Source of the DNA: Calycina herbarum
Taxonomy: Eukaryota > Ascomycota > Leotiomycetes > Helotiales > Pezizellaceae
NCBI GenBank assembly: GCA_001414485.1
Contig: LLEY01000093.1
Coordinates: forward strand, 62,001 to 126,000
DNA length: 64,000 nucleotides
Reading direction: 5' to 3'
Within the stretch, counting starts at the first letter, position 1. Each line of letters starts with the position of its first letter. This document shows positions 33,861-47,141 of the stretch, piece after piece. The notes beneath the pieces are model-generated. The model had not been told where the DNA came from. It saw only the letters and a program-made list of their open reading frames with translations, and did not search any database. The position numbers and the translations under genes were made by a program.

Positions 33861-35392
33861 ATTAAGGCTAAAGTAGGTTTTTAGTTAGCTGCGAAGGATT
33901 CGTCAAAGCTAAGGGCTGCTTTACGTCTATGCTTGCCCTGGCAATCTTCTCCGAAGATAGCAGAGTATATCCTCTGCTTAAGTAGCTCCGCTATCTTCTT
34001 TAATTTTCCTCGGAGGCTAAGAGCGGCTATAGGACAGACTAAGAAAGCGCGAGCCTTACACGTACTACAGCTCTAAGACCAAAAGCTAACAACCCTCTCC
34101 TAGCTATAAACCTTTAATTTCAGGGTTAGAGTATAGGTATCGGAGTATGCCAGCTCCTCGGCTCTTTTTCATCTATTGTATTAATAGAGCCGTTATAGGT
34201 AAGTCTTAGAAGGAACGTCTATTATCCTCTTAAGACTTCAACTAACTTGATTAACTAGATATACGAAGTATATAGCAGTCTCTGTCTACGCTACCTTAAC
34301 TAGAGAGGTTGTCTACTGCTAGAAAAATTAGCCTGTAGATTATGTTATATTATTAATATAAGGGAATAGAAGTATAGAGCCGTTATACGTATAAGAAATA
34401 CGTGGACATTTAATACTTAGACTTAAGAGATACTAATCTGCCTTAATAAGATCTTATACTAAATTTAGTACTTTCAAAGATTCTATAAGATACGATATTA
34501 GAGCGTAAGTAAACAACTACTACGAGGGAGTGGTATTAGTATAGTCGCTTAACTAATCCTTTTACGTAATACGTACCTCTTTTCAAGCTCGGCTAGATAA
34601 TCTTTTACTTTCTAAGTACTATATACTAATAATACTAAGCCTACTACGCTTATATACCTATAGCCTAACTTACTATATCTGTTGAAGCTAGAGTGGATTA
34701 TAGCTTAGCGGGAAACGATATATCGAAGCTAAGAGCTCTATCTATCTAATCTGCCTTACTTAAAATTTAGCGTTAGAACACCTCCTCTACTTATAATAGG
34801 CCGGATAAGCCTTTCATTTCCTTTAGTAACTCTAGCCTTTAGATCGAACACTGAATACTTCTCTAGTTACCTATCTTCTAATTTAGTATTAGTATAGAAG
34901 ATGTCTTATATATTTCCTAGCTCTGTTATAGTATAAAAGTAGAGAAAGAAAGGTACTTTTACTAGGTTTAGCTTTTCTAGCTCTAAAGTGAAAACCTTAC
35001 CTTTAATATAGAGATATAAGAAACGATACTAATCCTATAGTATAATAATCTTAACTTTGTCTTATTAACTTTACTTCTTATCTACTATCTTACTTTCTAG
35101 TATTCTTTATTATAGACTTAATCTTACCTTCTAAGTATAGTAATAAAGCAGTATATAGAATCTCGTTATAAACTAATAAGCTTATTATAAGCGTTACCTC
35201 TTTACTATATCCTGATTCTTATTTAGAGATCTAACCTCTTATATAAAAAAGGAAGAAATATATATTAAAAATAATACCTCTATTAACGATAAGATAAGCT
35301 ATAGTATAACTCTTCTACTCTTATAACGAAGACTAGCTCTCTTACTAATTATTACGAATTTCAAGCCTAATATTACTCCTAGCCGCTATTAT

Positions 35393-35721
35393 TATTATAG
35401 ACCTGGCTACCGCCGAGCACGTAACTCGCGTACGGCTGCTCGCCGGCGTTCGCAAAGCCTACTATTCCTAGCCTAGCCTAGAACTATTCCTACCTAGGCT
35501 AGGAACTATTTCTATAAACGGATCGACATTTCTATAACTTATCGATTCCTTAGCTATCTCTATATTATAGGACCTCTAGAAGTCTCCTCTTTCCTTCTCT
35601 TCTCTTCTATAGCTTTAGATCTTTAATTAAACCACCTCTTACTTCTCTAATTATCCGCTATACCTGTATATACTATAGGTAAGGATAACTACTAGAGGGC
35701 TAGTAGATTAGGTTTGTTATA
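35393..35721 (+). repeat. 5' LTR of G2a (329 bp)
   Basis: Starts TATTATAGACC (original TGTTACAGACC) and ends GTTTGTTATA. It has the same length as the 3' copy and as the unmutated solo LTR at 47974-48302; most differences from that copy are CA to TA or TG to TA. Confidence 0.95.
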
Positions 35722-35940
35722 TTATCTAAAGCTCTCTTCTTCTCTCTATTTACTACTGCTCTTAGAAAGGATTAGAATATTCGTTACGATTCTAATACGA
35801 CACCTACGGTCTATATAGACTGCCTGTAGATGCCACCGGCGCCTTATACAGCCTCGCGTACCCGCGCCTACTACTGCGTATAAGAGCCTAGGGCTCTTCC
35901 ACCTATACCCTCTATTCTTATAACTAAGTCGTCTACAACG

Positions 35941-37030
35941 ATGTCTGCCGACTAGCCTACGGACGCTTAACAGCTTGCTACAGCTCTAAAACAGGTCTGC
36001 CTACTGCGAGAACAACTGGACGATGTCCGTATCTCTCCGCGAGGGAATACCCTGTCTAAAACTAGATAACACAGGTCGTTTACAGTTAAGCTTAAGAATA
36101 CTAAGCCTCTAACGGATAGCTCGTCTCTAACCTTCGATAACTAGAAGATCTAAATTAAGGACAAGTTCCTTATCAACGCCTCTATGTTTAAGCTAGAAGA
36201 AGCAAAGATAGCTTACGTTTTTAACTATATAGCTGATATTACTTAGAAGCATCTCGCGCCCTGTTACTAGAAGGGACCTAAGCTGTTTTAGTCTATAAAA
36301 GAAATGATCGTATATCTTATAGATATCTTAGAGAACCTGTTCGAAGCGTAGGACGCTTATATCGAATTCCGCCGGCTTATTATAAGAGATAACGAGACTT
36401 TCGTAACCTTCTATACTCGCTTCTTACACTTTATAAGTACTAGACAGATCCTAATAGACGACTTATAGCCTGACTTATATAACAAGCTTATACTACCTCT
36501 ATAATAGTCTGTCTTACTATTCTTAGACGTTCTACTTATAAGTACGGCCCTAGTAAATAAGTGTCGACTTATTAATAAGAACTTACGAAGACTTCAGCTC
36601 TATAGAAGTAACTTACGAACCGCTCGTCTTATCCCCCGGCCTATAACTGCTACTACTACCTCCTGCCTAGCTAGAACTTTTACTACTACTTAAACTACGT
36701 TCTATATAACCTCCTCTACCCCGGCCCCCCGCCTTTATAGACTATCACGTAAACCAACGCCTGTCTATAAGGAACTAGACAACGCCTACTTCAAGTATAA
36801 GAGGACTAGGTACTATGCCTACGAATGCTCTAAGAACTCTAAGCCTATTACAGACGTTAATAAGCTTACGAAGCCTACGTCTAACTTAGAACAGTCGGAA
36901 AACGACCAAGTCTAGGGAAAGTCTCCTCTCTAGGCTTGCTTTACCGAGGTCCTAGCTAGTTAGCTATCGATCTAAGTTAGCTACTTAGAGGAAAACAGTT
37001 TATAGTCTCTTATAACTTAGTTTTTAATAG
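35941..37030 (+). pseudogene. G2a gag, degenerate
   Basis: Starts MSAD at an ATG at 35941 and can be followed by reading TAA/TAG as Q/W: a coiled-coil-like N-terminus (QLATALKQV, LREQLDDVRIS), a capsid-like middle, and an eroded CCHC knuckle at about 36787-36835 (YFKYKRTRYYAYECSKNSK; the intact form would be CFKCxxxGHYAxxC). Packages element RNA in relatives. The two lost cysteines are TGC/TGT to TA changes. Confidence 0.8.
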
Positions 37031-40000
37031 ATATAGATTTAAAACCTCTACTCTAGCTAATACTAGAGTAAACGGCTTTGTACTTATTAGTATAAAGTTC
37101 GCTTAAGAGCTGGCTCGCTTTTTCTCTTTAACTATTTATACTCTTCCTACTTCTATTATAGTTTACGGCTTTAATAGACAGAGTCGACAGTCTATAGACT
37201 ACTATATTATTCTTTACTTATATATAGACGGCTATAAATAGTATAACGTCTCTATAGTCCTTCTTAATACTAGCTATTAAGACCTTATTCTTAAGTATAT
37301 ATAGTTTAACTAGCTTAATATATAACTTAACCCTTGCTAGCGCTGACTTATATAGCTCGTAGATCTCTCTTCTTCTCCTAACCTTGTCTAGCTACGCCTC
37401 CTAGATCCTAGGATCCTATAAACTCGGCTCTTAAACCTAGATTACTAAGCTAACACGGATCGCCGCGATCAGGCTCTAGAAGAATAGATTATACGCAAAT
37501 ACTAGGAAGACCTATAACTGTCTATAAGCCTTATCGACGAGCTACTAGCCTCTTAGATCCTAGCGCGCCTGCCTACTACACCTCTAGCTATATGTTATAG
37601 TAAGTACTAGGACTGCTAAAATAACTTACGAAATATAAACCGCGCTCTTATAGGTTTAGATATCTGTAAAGCCTCTATAACACGTCTAAAACGTGTATAC
37701 CTCGACCTACTACTAGTAGATATCGCTGTTATCGATGCTACTATATATCGTTATAACCTATAAGATATTAAAGCTACGGCCTTTAGTACCTCTCTTTATA
37801 AGATCGATTACTTAATAGAAAAAAAACTTACGGATTAAAAAGACGACTTACAGGTCTAAGAAAGCCTTCTCAGAGCCTACTAGGATCTCGTAGACGTTTT
37901 CTCTAAAGCTACGTCTGATACTCTTCTCTCTCGTCGCTTATATAACTATAAGATCGAACTTATAAACGAGATCGTAGACGACTTATTCTATAGCCTCCTC
38001 TACTACTAGTTAATAGACAAGCTCTAAGCTATAAAATAATACCTTGTTAAGAACCTTTATAAAGGTTTTATTAAGACTAGCTAAGCTCTCTTTATAGCTC
38101 TGATTCTCTTTATTAAGAAGTCTAACAGCTCTCTACAGTTCTATATTAATTACTATAAGCTGAATAACCTAACCTATAAGGACTAGTATTCTCTTCTATT
38201 AATCGACGAAACTCTTACTTATCTAAGTAAGGCTTATATCTTTATAAAGCTAGATATATAATAAGCTTTTCACCGGATTCGGATTAACTCTAAGTCTAAG
38301 GAACTAACAACGTTCCGGACCTGTTATAGAGCTTATAAGTATAAAGTTATATCTTTTAGACTAACTAACGAACCTGTAATATATCAACAGTTTATAAATA
38401 ACGTACTCTTTAACTATTTAGACGACTTTTATACTATCTATCTTAATAATATTCTTATTTACTCTAAGAACGAGCTAGACTATTAGGAACACGTTTATAA
38501 GGTTCTTTTACAGCTTTATAAAGCTAGCTTATAGGCTGATATTAAGAAATCTAAGTTTAACGTTACTTATACGAAGTACCTAGGCTTCTACGTAAGTACT
38601 AACAGGATTAAAGTAGACTTAGAAAAGACAGAAACGATCTATAACTAGGAACACTCTATTATAGTCTATAGTATTTAGTCCTTTCTTAGCTTTTATAACT
38701 TCTATTAGAAGTTTATTCTCAACTATAGACAAGTCGCACGCCTGTTAACAGCTCTAACTTATAAAGACCAGCTGTTTTAGTAGACACCTGCTTATTAGGA
38801 CGCCTTCTCTAAGCTAAAGGCCTAGCTTATTAATACATCTCTTCTTACATACTTTAATCTATAATACGAGTCTATAGTTAAGACCGATTCCTCTAACAGC
38901 GTCCTTAGTAGTATACTCCTTCAGTTATAGCCGAGTCAAGAGTAGCACTCTATAGCTTACTTCTCTAAGATAATAATACCTGCTAAGATTAACTACCCGA
39001 TTTATAATAAAGAGATACTAGCTATTATACGTTCTCTAAAAGCCTAGAGACCTAAGCTCGAAGGGTCTCTATACCGGGTACGAGTCGTTTTAGACTATAA
39101 AGCTCTCGAGTACTTTATAATAACTAAAGCCTTCTCTAGCTAATAAGCCTGCTAGGCTGAAACCCTCTCTTAATTTAACTTCCTACTTACTTATAAGCCT
39201 AGTAGCTAGAATCGAGCGGATTCTCTTACTTACTAAGACTAAGAAGTAGATAGTTAAATAGTAATAAAGATATCTACTCGTATATAAGTTCTCTTATAGC
39301 CTAAGAATCTCGACTCGCGGATTATTATAGACCTAGACTTAGACCCTTCTATAGATATTACACTTGTTAGAGTAGCCGACGGACTATACGACTTAATTAA
39401 TAATATCCTATAAGCTAATCGTATAAGTACGAGCCTTAACGCTCTCCGCTAGTATACTACAGACGAACGCCCTAGCTAGACAATCTATAACAGCCTCCTA
39501 CTATACTAAGAACGGCTTATCCTGCCCGAGGACGACGATCTTAAAGTACGCTTGCTAAGCGAGGTTTATAATCAAGTCTTAGTAGCCTACCCTAGATAAT
39601 CTAAGACCCTAAAGCTAGTTATAGACCGCTACTACTAGCCGTACCTTTGTTTAGATATATAACGATTCGTCTATAACTGCTAGACCTACCGTCGCTCTTA
39701 CGTGCTACGAGACCGCCCCCCTAGACTTCTTAACCCCTTATCTATCCTAGATCGCCTATAGTAACATATATTAGTTAATTTTAAGGAATTCCCTTCTAAT
39801 AAGTCTAAGATAGATATAATTATTATCTTTATCTACTAGCTAAGTAAGAGATCTATCTCTATCTTTTATCTAAAGACTATAGATATAAAAAAGACTATAC
39901 AGATCTACCTTAACCGCGTATAACACTATTATAGATCGTTAGATACTATTATCTCTAACCGCGGTCTATAATTCGTCTTAGAGTTCTAGTAAGAGTTTAA

Positions 40001-40975
40001 CCGGATCCTAGAGACTAAGATTAAGCTATCTACAGCTATATACGTATAAACCGACAGTTAAACTAAGAATATAAACTAGTAGATTAACTAACGCCTTCGC
40101 CTGTTTATAAACTACTATTAGAATAACTAGTCTAAACTAATGCTGATTATAGACTACGCTTAAGCTACACTTCTCTAGGACTCGACGACTCTTCTACTTA
40201 TATAAATCGAGCTTAGTTACATACTACGTACCAGCTTTAATTAGGTCCGCTAGAGCTCGGAAGAGCTAATAAGCGTCTGTAAACAGCTTTTATAAGACGA
40301 AGCAGTTACGTATATAACCTGTATATACAGCGCCTAGGAAACCGCCTATAAGAGAATCGAGGCTGCTTAGGAACGCTAGCGTAAGTAAGTAAACAAGCAC
40401 CGGCGACCAGTAGACTTTACTATAGGCGATAAGGTCTACGTATTAACAAAGACGTAGAATATAGACCGCCTAAGCCGAAAGCTCGACTAATAGATAGCTA
40501 GTCTATATATAGTCCTAGAAAAGGTTAAAAACGCTTTCTAGGTTAACCTACCTCTAATAATTAAAATATAGCTTATAATCTCTATAAACAAGCTTTACAA
40601 AGCTTCTAACAATCCGCTACTAGGCTAGCTATAGGAACCAGGACTATCTATTATAGTTAACGAGTATAATAAATAGGATATAGACTAAGTACTAGCCTCT
40701 AAAGCTTATTATAGAAAATTATAATACCAGGTTTAATAGATATAAAGCAAGCTAGACCTAGCCTAGTACCTAGCTTCTAACTTTATAAGCTGCCTATATA
40801 AGCTTTAAGAGTTTTATACTCTAAATCCTTCTCTTCTAGAGCCTCCTAGGTACTTAGTAGAATAGTTATAGAGCTAGGAAGATAGTATAAACGAGCTGGA
40901 ATATTATAAGAACAAGGATAAATTACCTATAAGATAGTAGGTTTAGAGCTCGCAGGCGAGCTCTACTTAAAGAGA
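37030..40975 (+). pseudogene. G2a pol (protease - RT - RNase H - integrase), degenerate
   Basis: RT palm at about 38438-38465 reads YLNNILIYS for YLDDILIYS; the segment before it, FHRIRI...FRTCY, is the usual RT template-grip region. RNase H: VKTDSSNSVLSSILLQ at about 38880 and LDYKALEYF at about 39100. Integrase: core DxxxxFIYQLSKRS region at about 39810-39850, then ...ISNRGLQFVLEF at about 39955-39990. The tail ends near 40840-40975 with PSLLEPPRYLVE and a charged end. I see no clear chromodomain, though a tail of the right size is present. Confidence 0.85.
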
Positions 40976-40982
40976 GGGGTAA

Positions 40983-41311
40983 TGTTATAGACCTAGCTAC
41001 TACTAAGTACGTAACTCGCGTACAGCTGCTCGCCGACGTCTGTAAAGCCTGCTATTCCTAGCCTAGCCTAGAACTATTCCTACCTAGGCTAGGAACTATT
41101 TCTATAAACGGATCGACATTTCTATAACTTATTAATTCCTTAGCTATCTCTATATTATAGGACCTCTAGAAGTCTCCTCTTTCCTTCTCTTCTCTTCTAT
41201 AGCTTTAAATCTTTAATTAAACTACTTCTTACTTCTCTAATTATCCGCTACACCTGTATATACTATAGGTAAGAATAACTACTAGAGGGCTAGTAGATTA
41301 GGTTTGTTATA
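40983..41311 (+). repeat. 3' LTR of G2a (329 bp)
   Basis: Starts TGTTATAGACCTAGC and ends GTTTGTTATA. Retains the initial TG, unlike the 5' copy. Confidence 0.95.
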
Positions 41312-42525
41312 ATTATTAATAATATTATTAAGTTATTATATTACCTGTCCTAGATTATTATAGTATTATTACAAGGTAGATAGATATAGTAGAAGGTAGA
41401 GAACGAGATCTTCTACGAAATTATTAGAAGTCTTAATATAAGTCTAAAAGTAGTTTTTAAGATAGTCGTAAGACTCGGTATTAAAACGCCTAAGACTTAG
41501 AACTAAAAAATCTAGGATAGCGGCCTAATTCTATTTCTAATACTTACGAGGCTTTTCGAGGTATTTGAATCACGTTTTATATCTACTAGTACTATTTATC
41601 TCGTATCGTAGAAGAGGCTGTATAAGGAATATTACTTAGGAATTATACGCCTCTATTTTAACTAAATCTATAAGCTAAAAGATGTTCTAATATTTGTCGG
41701 GTTTCTACTACTAGAGACTCTTTCTAGCGCTTCTACTATAATCGAAGAGTAGCTTCTAAGAGCGTTATAGGTATTATAAGAGTCAGGAGTAAATAGGAAT
41801 AAAAATTATCTCTTCTGTTATATTTTATAGAGATTACGTAGCGTTAGAGATAAGTTACCTAGGTTGCTTCTTCTAGCGAGAAAAGATAAAGTATAGAGTT
41901 TATAAGTAGAAGCGTAATATATATAATCCTTAGCCGAGGACCTAGGCGAGGCTTCTACTATATAGTTACGTAGTTACTTCTAAATAAATCAGCTTTAAGC
42001 TCTATAGTTATAAGTCCGCTATAATATTAATTAATTTAATATACTTACTTTAGTAAAGTATAAACAAAGAGAGATTACTAGAATATACTTCTAAATATAA
42101 TTAAGACCTTATATTTCCCGCTCTAGGCTAAGTAGCCGAAGTAATACCTTCTCTTAGAAGTTGTATTAGAGGCGGCTATAGAAGCGATATAAAACCTTAT
42201 AATATATTATACTTTTAAAGAGAGTTCGCGTAGTTAATTTATTTCACGTAATATAACCTCTTTTTACACTCGCTAGTATAAGAGAGCTAGTCGAAAGCAG
42301 AGGCCCCGTTTTTCGTAGTTCTTCTCTTAGCGAGCTATAAGTACGAAGGTATTAGTTTAAACTAGCTAGAGAGTATATATAAAGCAGCAAATTTTACGAA
42401 ATTCGCTAGTATATATAGATCGCGATTAGTTCTAGTAGAATCTATATAAAGAGTTACTACGTATTACTTTAGTAAACATAGCTAGGTAAACATAGTTTCT
42501 AACTTATAAATATATACTTCGTATA

Positions 42526-44386
42526 ACGTGATCTATCACCGAGCTGCGTATATCACCGAGCTGCGTACTTTTACTGAATTTACTACTCTACTACTTTAAT
42601 ACGCGTTTTCTTCTTCTATAATATAAGTCTAAACTTAAGAAGTACGAATTATATTAGCTATTAAAGCTATTCGAACATCTAAACGAAAATTAAGCTATAG
42701 AAACGTTATAAAAATCTATAAAGTTCTTAAATCTACTCTTTATCTTAGAATAAACAGCTAACCTTCTTATAGCGATACTAAACCTAATTATTTAAAGCTA
42801 ACGAAATTAGAGAAGGAAACAATTATTTAACATATATTTAATTAAGATCTTAGAGGGTTTTCGCCTTAGCTAGCTAATATAGAAGATATAGCGAATTACC
42901 TTCTTAAGATATATAAAGTAAAACGTGTTAGAAAGCGCTAGGTAGAACGATTTATAGTTCGACAACTAGAGCTAAAGACACGTTTTAATCGCGTTTATAA
43001 CTTTTAAAGAGTCTTATACAAAGATCCTAAGTTGATTAGTATATAGTTTCAACTAGTAGAGAATATATAAGTAAAATATAGTATAGTAGATAGCGATTTC
43101 TATAACTTCAACAGAACCAGCTTTATAATAAGTTAAATCTATCTTAGAATAGTTATTACTTATACTAATCAACGTAGTAAGAGTAAGGCAGTTTAACTAA
43201 GCAATCGAGAATAGGCGATAGTAATTATTATAATTAATAACAAAGGTAGGAGTATCTCTCTATTTCTTATTATTTAAGGTATTAATTACCTTATAAATTA
43301 GTATTCTAAAACTAGCCTCTTTTACGATTAGGTTATTAAACCTACAAATAATAGTTAGATAAATAATAAGACAGGTCTAGAATAGTTAAAACACTTTAAT
43401 AAATATACTACTACTTAAGCTAAGAGTCTATATTATATATTAGTTTTAGATAGATATAAGAGTTACGAATCAGTAGAATTTTAAGAATATTATAAGTCTT
43501 ATAATATTATAACTCTTAGATTACCTCTGTATTCTTCTTATCTAACCTAGCTACTTAATATTAACTGTTTTACTATCCTTAAACAGAAGTATAGTTAAGA
43601 AATTAAAGAGTTTATAAAAGTGTATATTAATTATATTACTAAGGTCGAGTTCCTTATAGCTTTTAAACAAGCGTATATTAAGTTAATTACTTCTATAAAC
43701 AGTTAGACTAGATTCTATAAAGCTAGATTAATACCTTTTAACTCTTAAGTAGTTATATCGAAGTTAGATATAAAGTTATAAACTCTAACACCTACTAGCC
43801 CCTCTTCTATTAAAGCAGACCCTTGGGTTTCGTAGACCTCTTATAACCTAACAGAAGCTCTTTTATAAACAACTTTAGTTAGAGATCGTATTACCTATTA
43901 TTAAGGAAGCTTACCTACTCCTCTTTTTTAAACTATCGCTTTATTAGCTAAAGGTATAGAGTATTTAGCTTATAAATTAACTCTTGTTAATACTAAGCTA
44001 TATATACTTTAAGTAGTAAATAAGGTACTTTTTAAGCATCGTAGAGCTAAAAAGAATCGTATCTATTAAGGAGGTACACTTACTATAAAGGATATATACG
44101 ATATTATAGCTTAAGACGAAGTAAATAAGGAGATACGACGTAATAAGCGCTTTAGAAGAGTAAATCGTAAGAAAGGGATTTCAACTACGCAACGTTATAG
44201 TACTTATAGAAAGACTAGTTATAATACACGAACTTATTAAGAACTTATAGATATATCTAGCTTATTAGAATCTAAAGAGTAATAAGTTTTATCTATTATT
44301 ATAGTTGATTTATTATATTTTAAAGTAGTAGAAGTCGGTAAAAGTACGTAGCTCGGTAATATACGCAGCTCGGTGATAGATTACGT
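42526..44386 (+). mobile_element. Fot1/pogo transposon P2 (1,861 bp), RIP-degraded, inside frame B
   Basis: TA duplications at 42524-42525 and 44387-44388. Terminal inverted repeats of about 49 bp start ACGTGATCTATCACC. Each contains two 17-bp direct repeats with box atcaccgagctgcgtat. Same length as P1 but with different box sequence. Confidence 0.92.
42610..44290 (+). pseudogene. P2 transposase (Fot1/pogo DDE), degenerate
   Basis: Parallel to the P1 transposase throughout: N-terminal helix-turn-helix stretch near 42640-42700, RVRKRQVERFIVRQ-like DNA-binding block near 42930-42970, LELKTRFNRVYNF at about 42970-43010, FYNFNRTSFII at about 43105-43130 (FDETGF region), LDRYKSYES at about 43450, and a C-terminal RQRYSTYRKTSYNTR at about 44200-44240. 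Stops TAA/TAG only. Confidence 0.8.
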
Positions 44387-46960
44387 TATATAGTAGATTA
44401 AGTTAGTTAAAGTCTTAGTAGGAATGTCGTTTCTTCTAAGACTAAGAGTTAGCTTTACTAATTAGTAGTAAAGAGGGGCTATATATATATACTTTAGCTT
44501 TTATAACCTACTAATTCCTTGAAATAGGTAATAATCGAGGTATTAGCCTTAGATATCTTATTCGACTGTTCTTATTAGACTTAGATTTATTATATAAACT
44601 AACTTCGAAGACGGAAACTTAGCTTAGAGCAGGTTAGCTAACAGCTATAATAGTATATACTACTCTAGTAAACATTGCCTAGTTAGTAAGCTTCCTTTCT
44701 ATTAAAAGCACTTCTTATTAAAGATATCTAGAACCGCTAATATATAAGTCTTACTACCTTCTCTCTTTGTTATCTCTCTCTTTATTATCTGTCTTTATCT
44801 TCTCTTATTATCTCACTTTATACCTTCTTATCTATCAGCCGGTCTTAACTAAAGCCTAATCTATACTTATTCTTATCTACTATAGCTTTTCTTACTACAT
44901 CGTCGTTGACATAGGATTAGGAACTTCTCGCGAGAGCGTAATCGATTACGATTTTTAAGAGACAAAATCTTAGTAAATACTACGAACTACTACGAACACT
45001 AATAAAATCGAAATAATTTACTCTCTTATTTTATCTAAGAACGAAATAGCTCTATTTAAAGTATTAGAGGTATAATTAGATCTAGATACACTTTTTATAT
45101 ACTATTATAGATTAGGTAAGTAAACTGTTAACCTCTTATAAATAAATAATAAAAAGGCTACTAAGATCTAGCGAGTACTTTAATATCTACTAGGATATAG
45201 TTTCTCTTAGAACTAGAATTAGCAACTACCGCTATTAGGTAATTCTATTAAAATTACAAATAAATTTTATATAGTTATCTATCGTACTATCTTCTAAGTC
45301 CTATTACTAGACTTTATAAGATATACGTTTAGATATAATAGTAAAGCACTTTCTATAAAATTTTTACTCGATACTATATATAAAGTACGTAATAGCCTTC
45401 GATAAGTATTATAGAATTATTCTAAAAGAAAGAACCTTTTTATTAGAGTTTAGAAGGTTAGTAAGTATTATTCTACTAAGATTCCTATTCTAATATAATA
45501 GGTATTATAATAGCAATACTACCTACTAGTCTACTAGATCGTTACTAGTAGCTTATATAATATAATAGATATCTTATATAATACCTTAGCTGCGAATATC
45601 AACTAAGCTAAGAAATACTTTATAAGATATAATTTAGATTCTATACTTTATCGACTTATAGCTCTTAATCGGCGGTTTAGATATTTTAATATAACTAGGA
45701 GAAGTAGTCGACTAGTCTTTATCTTTAGAAATATACTAGTTAAGTATTATAGACGGGAACTCTAACTATTCTAACTTCGTCTCTAAATATAACTCTAATT
45801 TTCCCCTCTTTTATCGCTATCTAGTTCTTAAATTTTTTAAAGAGTTATACTTCTTAACTATTATACCTCTAATAAGTGATCGCTAATCTCTTTTTATTCT
45901 TTAGTTCTATACTATAATTCGCTTTAGTATCCTTGCCTCTTTCTAAATATACCTTTTATATTTTCTACTACTTTATATAAGTATCTTATTATTATATTAT
46001 TAGAGCTAGCTGTCTAAAAGTATCTATAGTTTCTATTCGTCGAAATTGCTTTCTTATTAAGCTACTACTAAACTTGATTATTATATAAAGAGACTGTTCT
46101 TAAAAATATCTTACTAAGCTCTAGTATTATTCTAGGGGAAAAAGTTAACCAGCTAATACTAGCGCTCTTATACCTACTCTGAATACTCGGCCTTAAACGC
46201 TATCTCGCTCTCTCTGTTTATAGCTTTTAAGTAGATATTAAAAGAATATTAGTTCGAGATATGTCGCGACAGCTAACGATGTAAATAATATTATAGAAGC
46301 CGCTAGTTAGGAGGTTTTTATAGTAAGATTAACGCTTCTCTATATTAAGTATACCTGCTTTAGATATTAGCCTTCTTACGATTCGAACGCTAGTTATAAG
46401 TCGAGTTAGATAGGGTTGTTCTAATCGTACCTACTCGAAGTAAATATTACCTCTCTTTAGAAGTAGTAGGAGATATACAGAATAGGCGGTGTATTCTCTT
46501 AGCCTAGGTTAGTTTAGTAGCCTGTATATTTAAATCGTTGAAAGAGATAATATTCTATATCTCGTATCTTAGAAGACAGCTGTATTCTTACTAACTACTT
46601 ATAACGTAATAGTAAGATAGTCTTCTAAGAGTAGAAGAGGCGACGATACTATCTAGTAACGTGTTATAAACAGACTGTTATAGACTAATATAATTATCTA
46701 GAAACTAAAAACTAAAAATAGTATCTAGGTTTTATAAAGCTAATTAGATAGTACGTTTTAGATCTTTTTATTTCTTAGAGAAGAGATTCTATTAGCTAGG
46801 AAAATCTAAGATTATAAGTAGGGTTCTAGAAGCGCGGCGAGTATTTTAAGACTAATAGATTTTTAGATAAATACTAAATTAAAATCGTAAGATTATAAGA
46901 TAAGAAAGCGAGGAAGCAGGGGTTGCGGAGTAAGACGCGCTAACTCTAGCGGACACGTGA

Positions 46961-47141
46961 TACTATAATATGAATTATTAATATACTAAATATAGACTAT
47001 TATAGATATTATAGAGAAAAGTCTATAATTCTTACGATCTTATTAGTCGTCTTCGCTATAGAGAGACAGCTGTTATCTCTATAACTGTTTAGCTTAGATA
47101 ACCGGTACTACTACGCCTTAATATAGTGCTCGTAGTTAAAA
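46961..47141. other. gap between frame B and gene C
   Basis: 181 bp, TA-rich, no coding seen; would hold the promoter or terminator of the flanking same-strand genes. Confidence 0.4.

Larger units (their letters stand above)
35393..41311 (+). mobile_element. complete Ty3/gypsy element G2a (5,919 bp)
   Basis: Identical-length 329-bp LTRs and perfect ATTAT duplications (35388-35392, 41312-41316). Internal order is gag with zinc knuckle, protease, RT, RNase H and integrase, on the plus strand. RIP-damaged throughout. A related but unmutated solo LTR lies at 47974-48302. The family differs from G1 in LTR sequence and proteins. Confidence 0.95.
33870..46960 (+). pseudogene. frame B: second giant RIP-eroded coding sequence of unknown function
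   Basis: Plus-strand segments free of frameshift: about 33870-35392 (one TGA), 41372-42525 and 44389-46960 (no TGA before a terminal TGA at 46958-46960). G2a splits the first two and pogo P2 the last two. Removing P2 and one TA restores the same frame across 42525/44389, ending EEAGVAEQDALTLADT. Across G2a the frame shifts by one within ATT repeats, so an intron or slippage lies there. Remaining coding length is at least 5 kb (about 1,700 codons). A Cys pair (EICRDSQRCK) lies at about 46260. No family recognised. Multi-copy origin is inferred from RIP. Confidence 0.6.
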
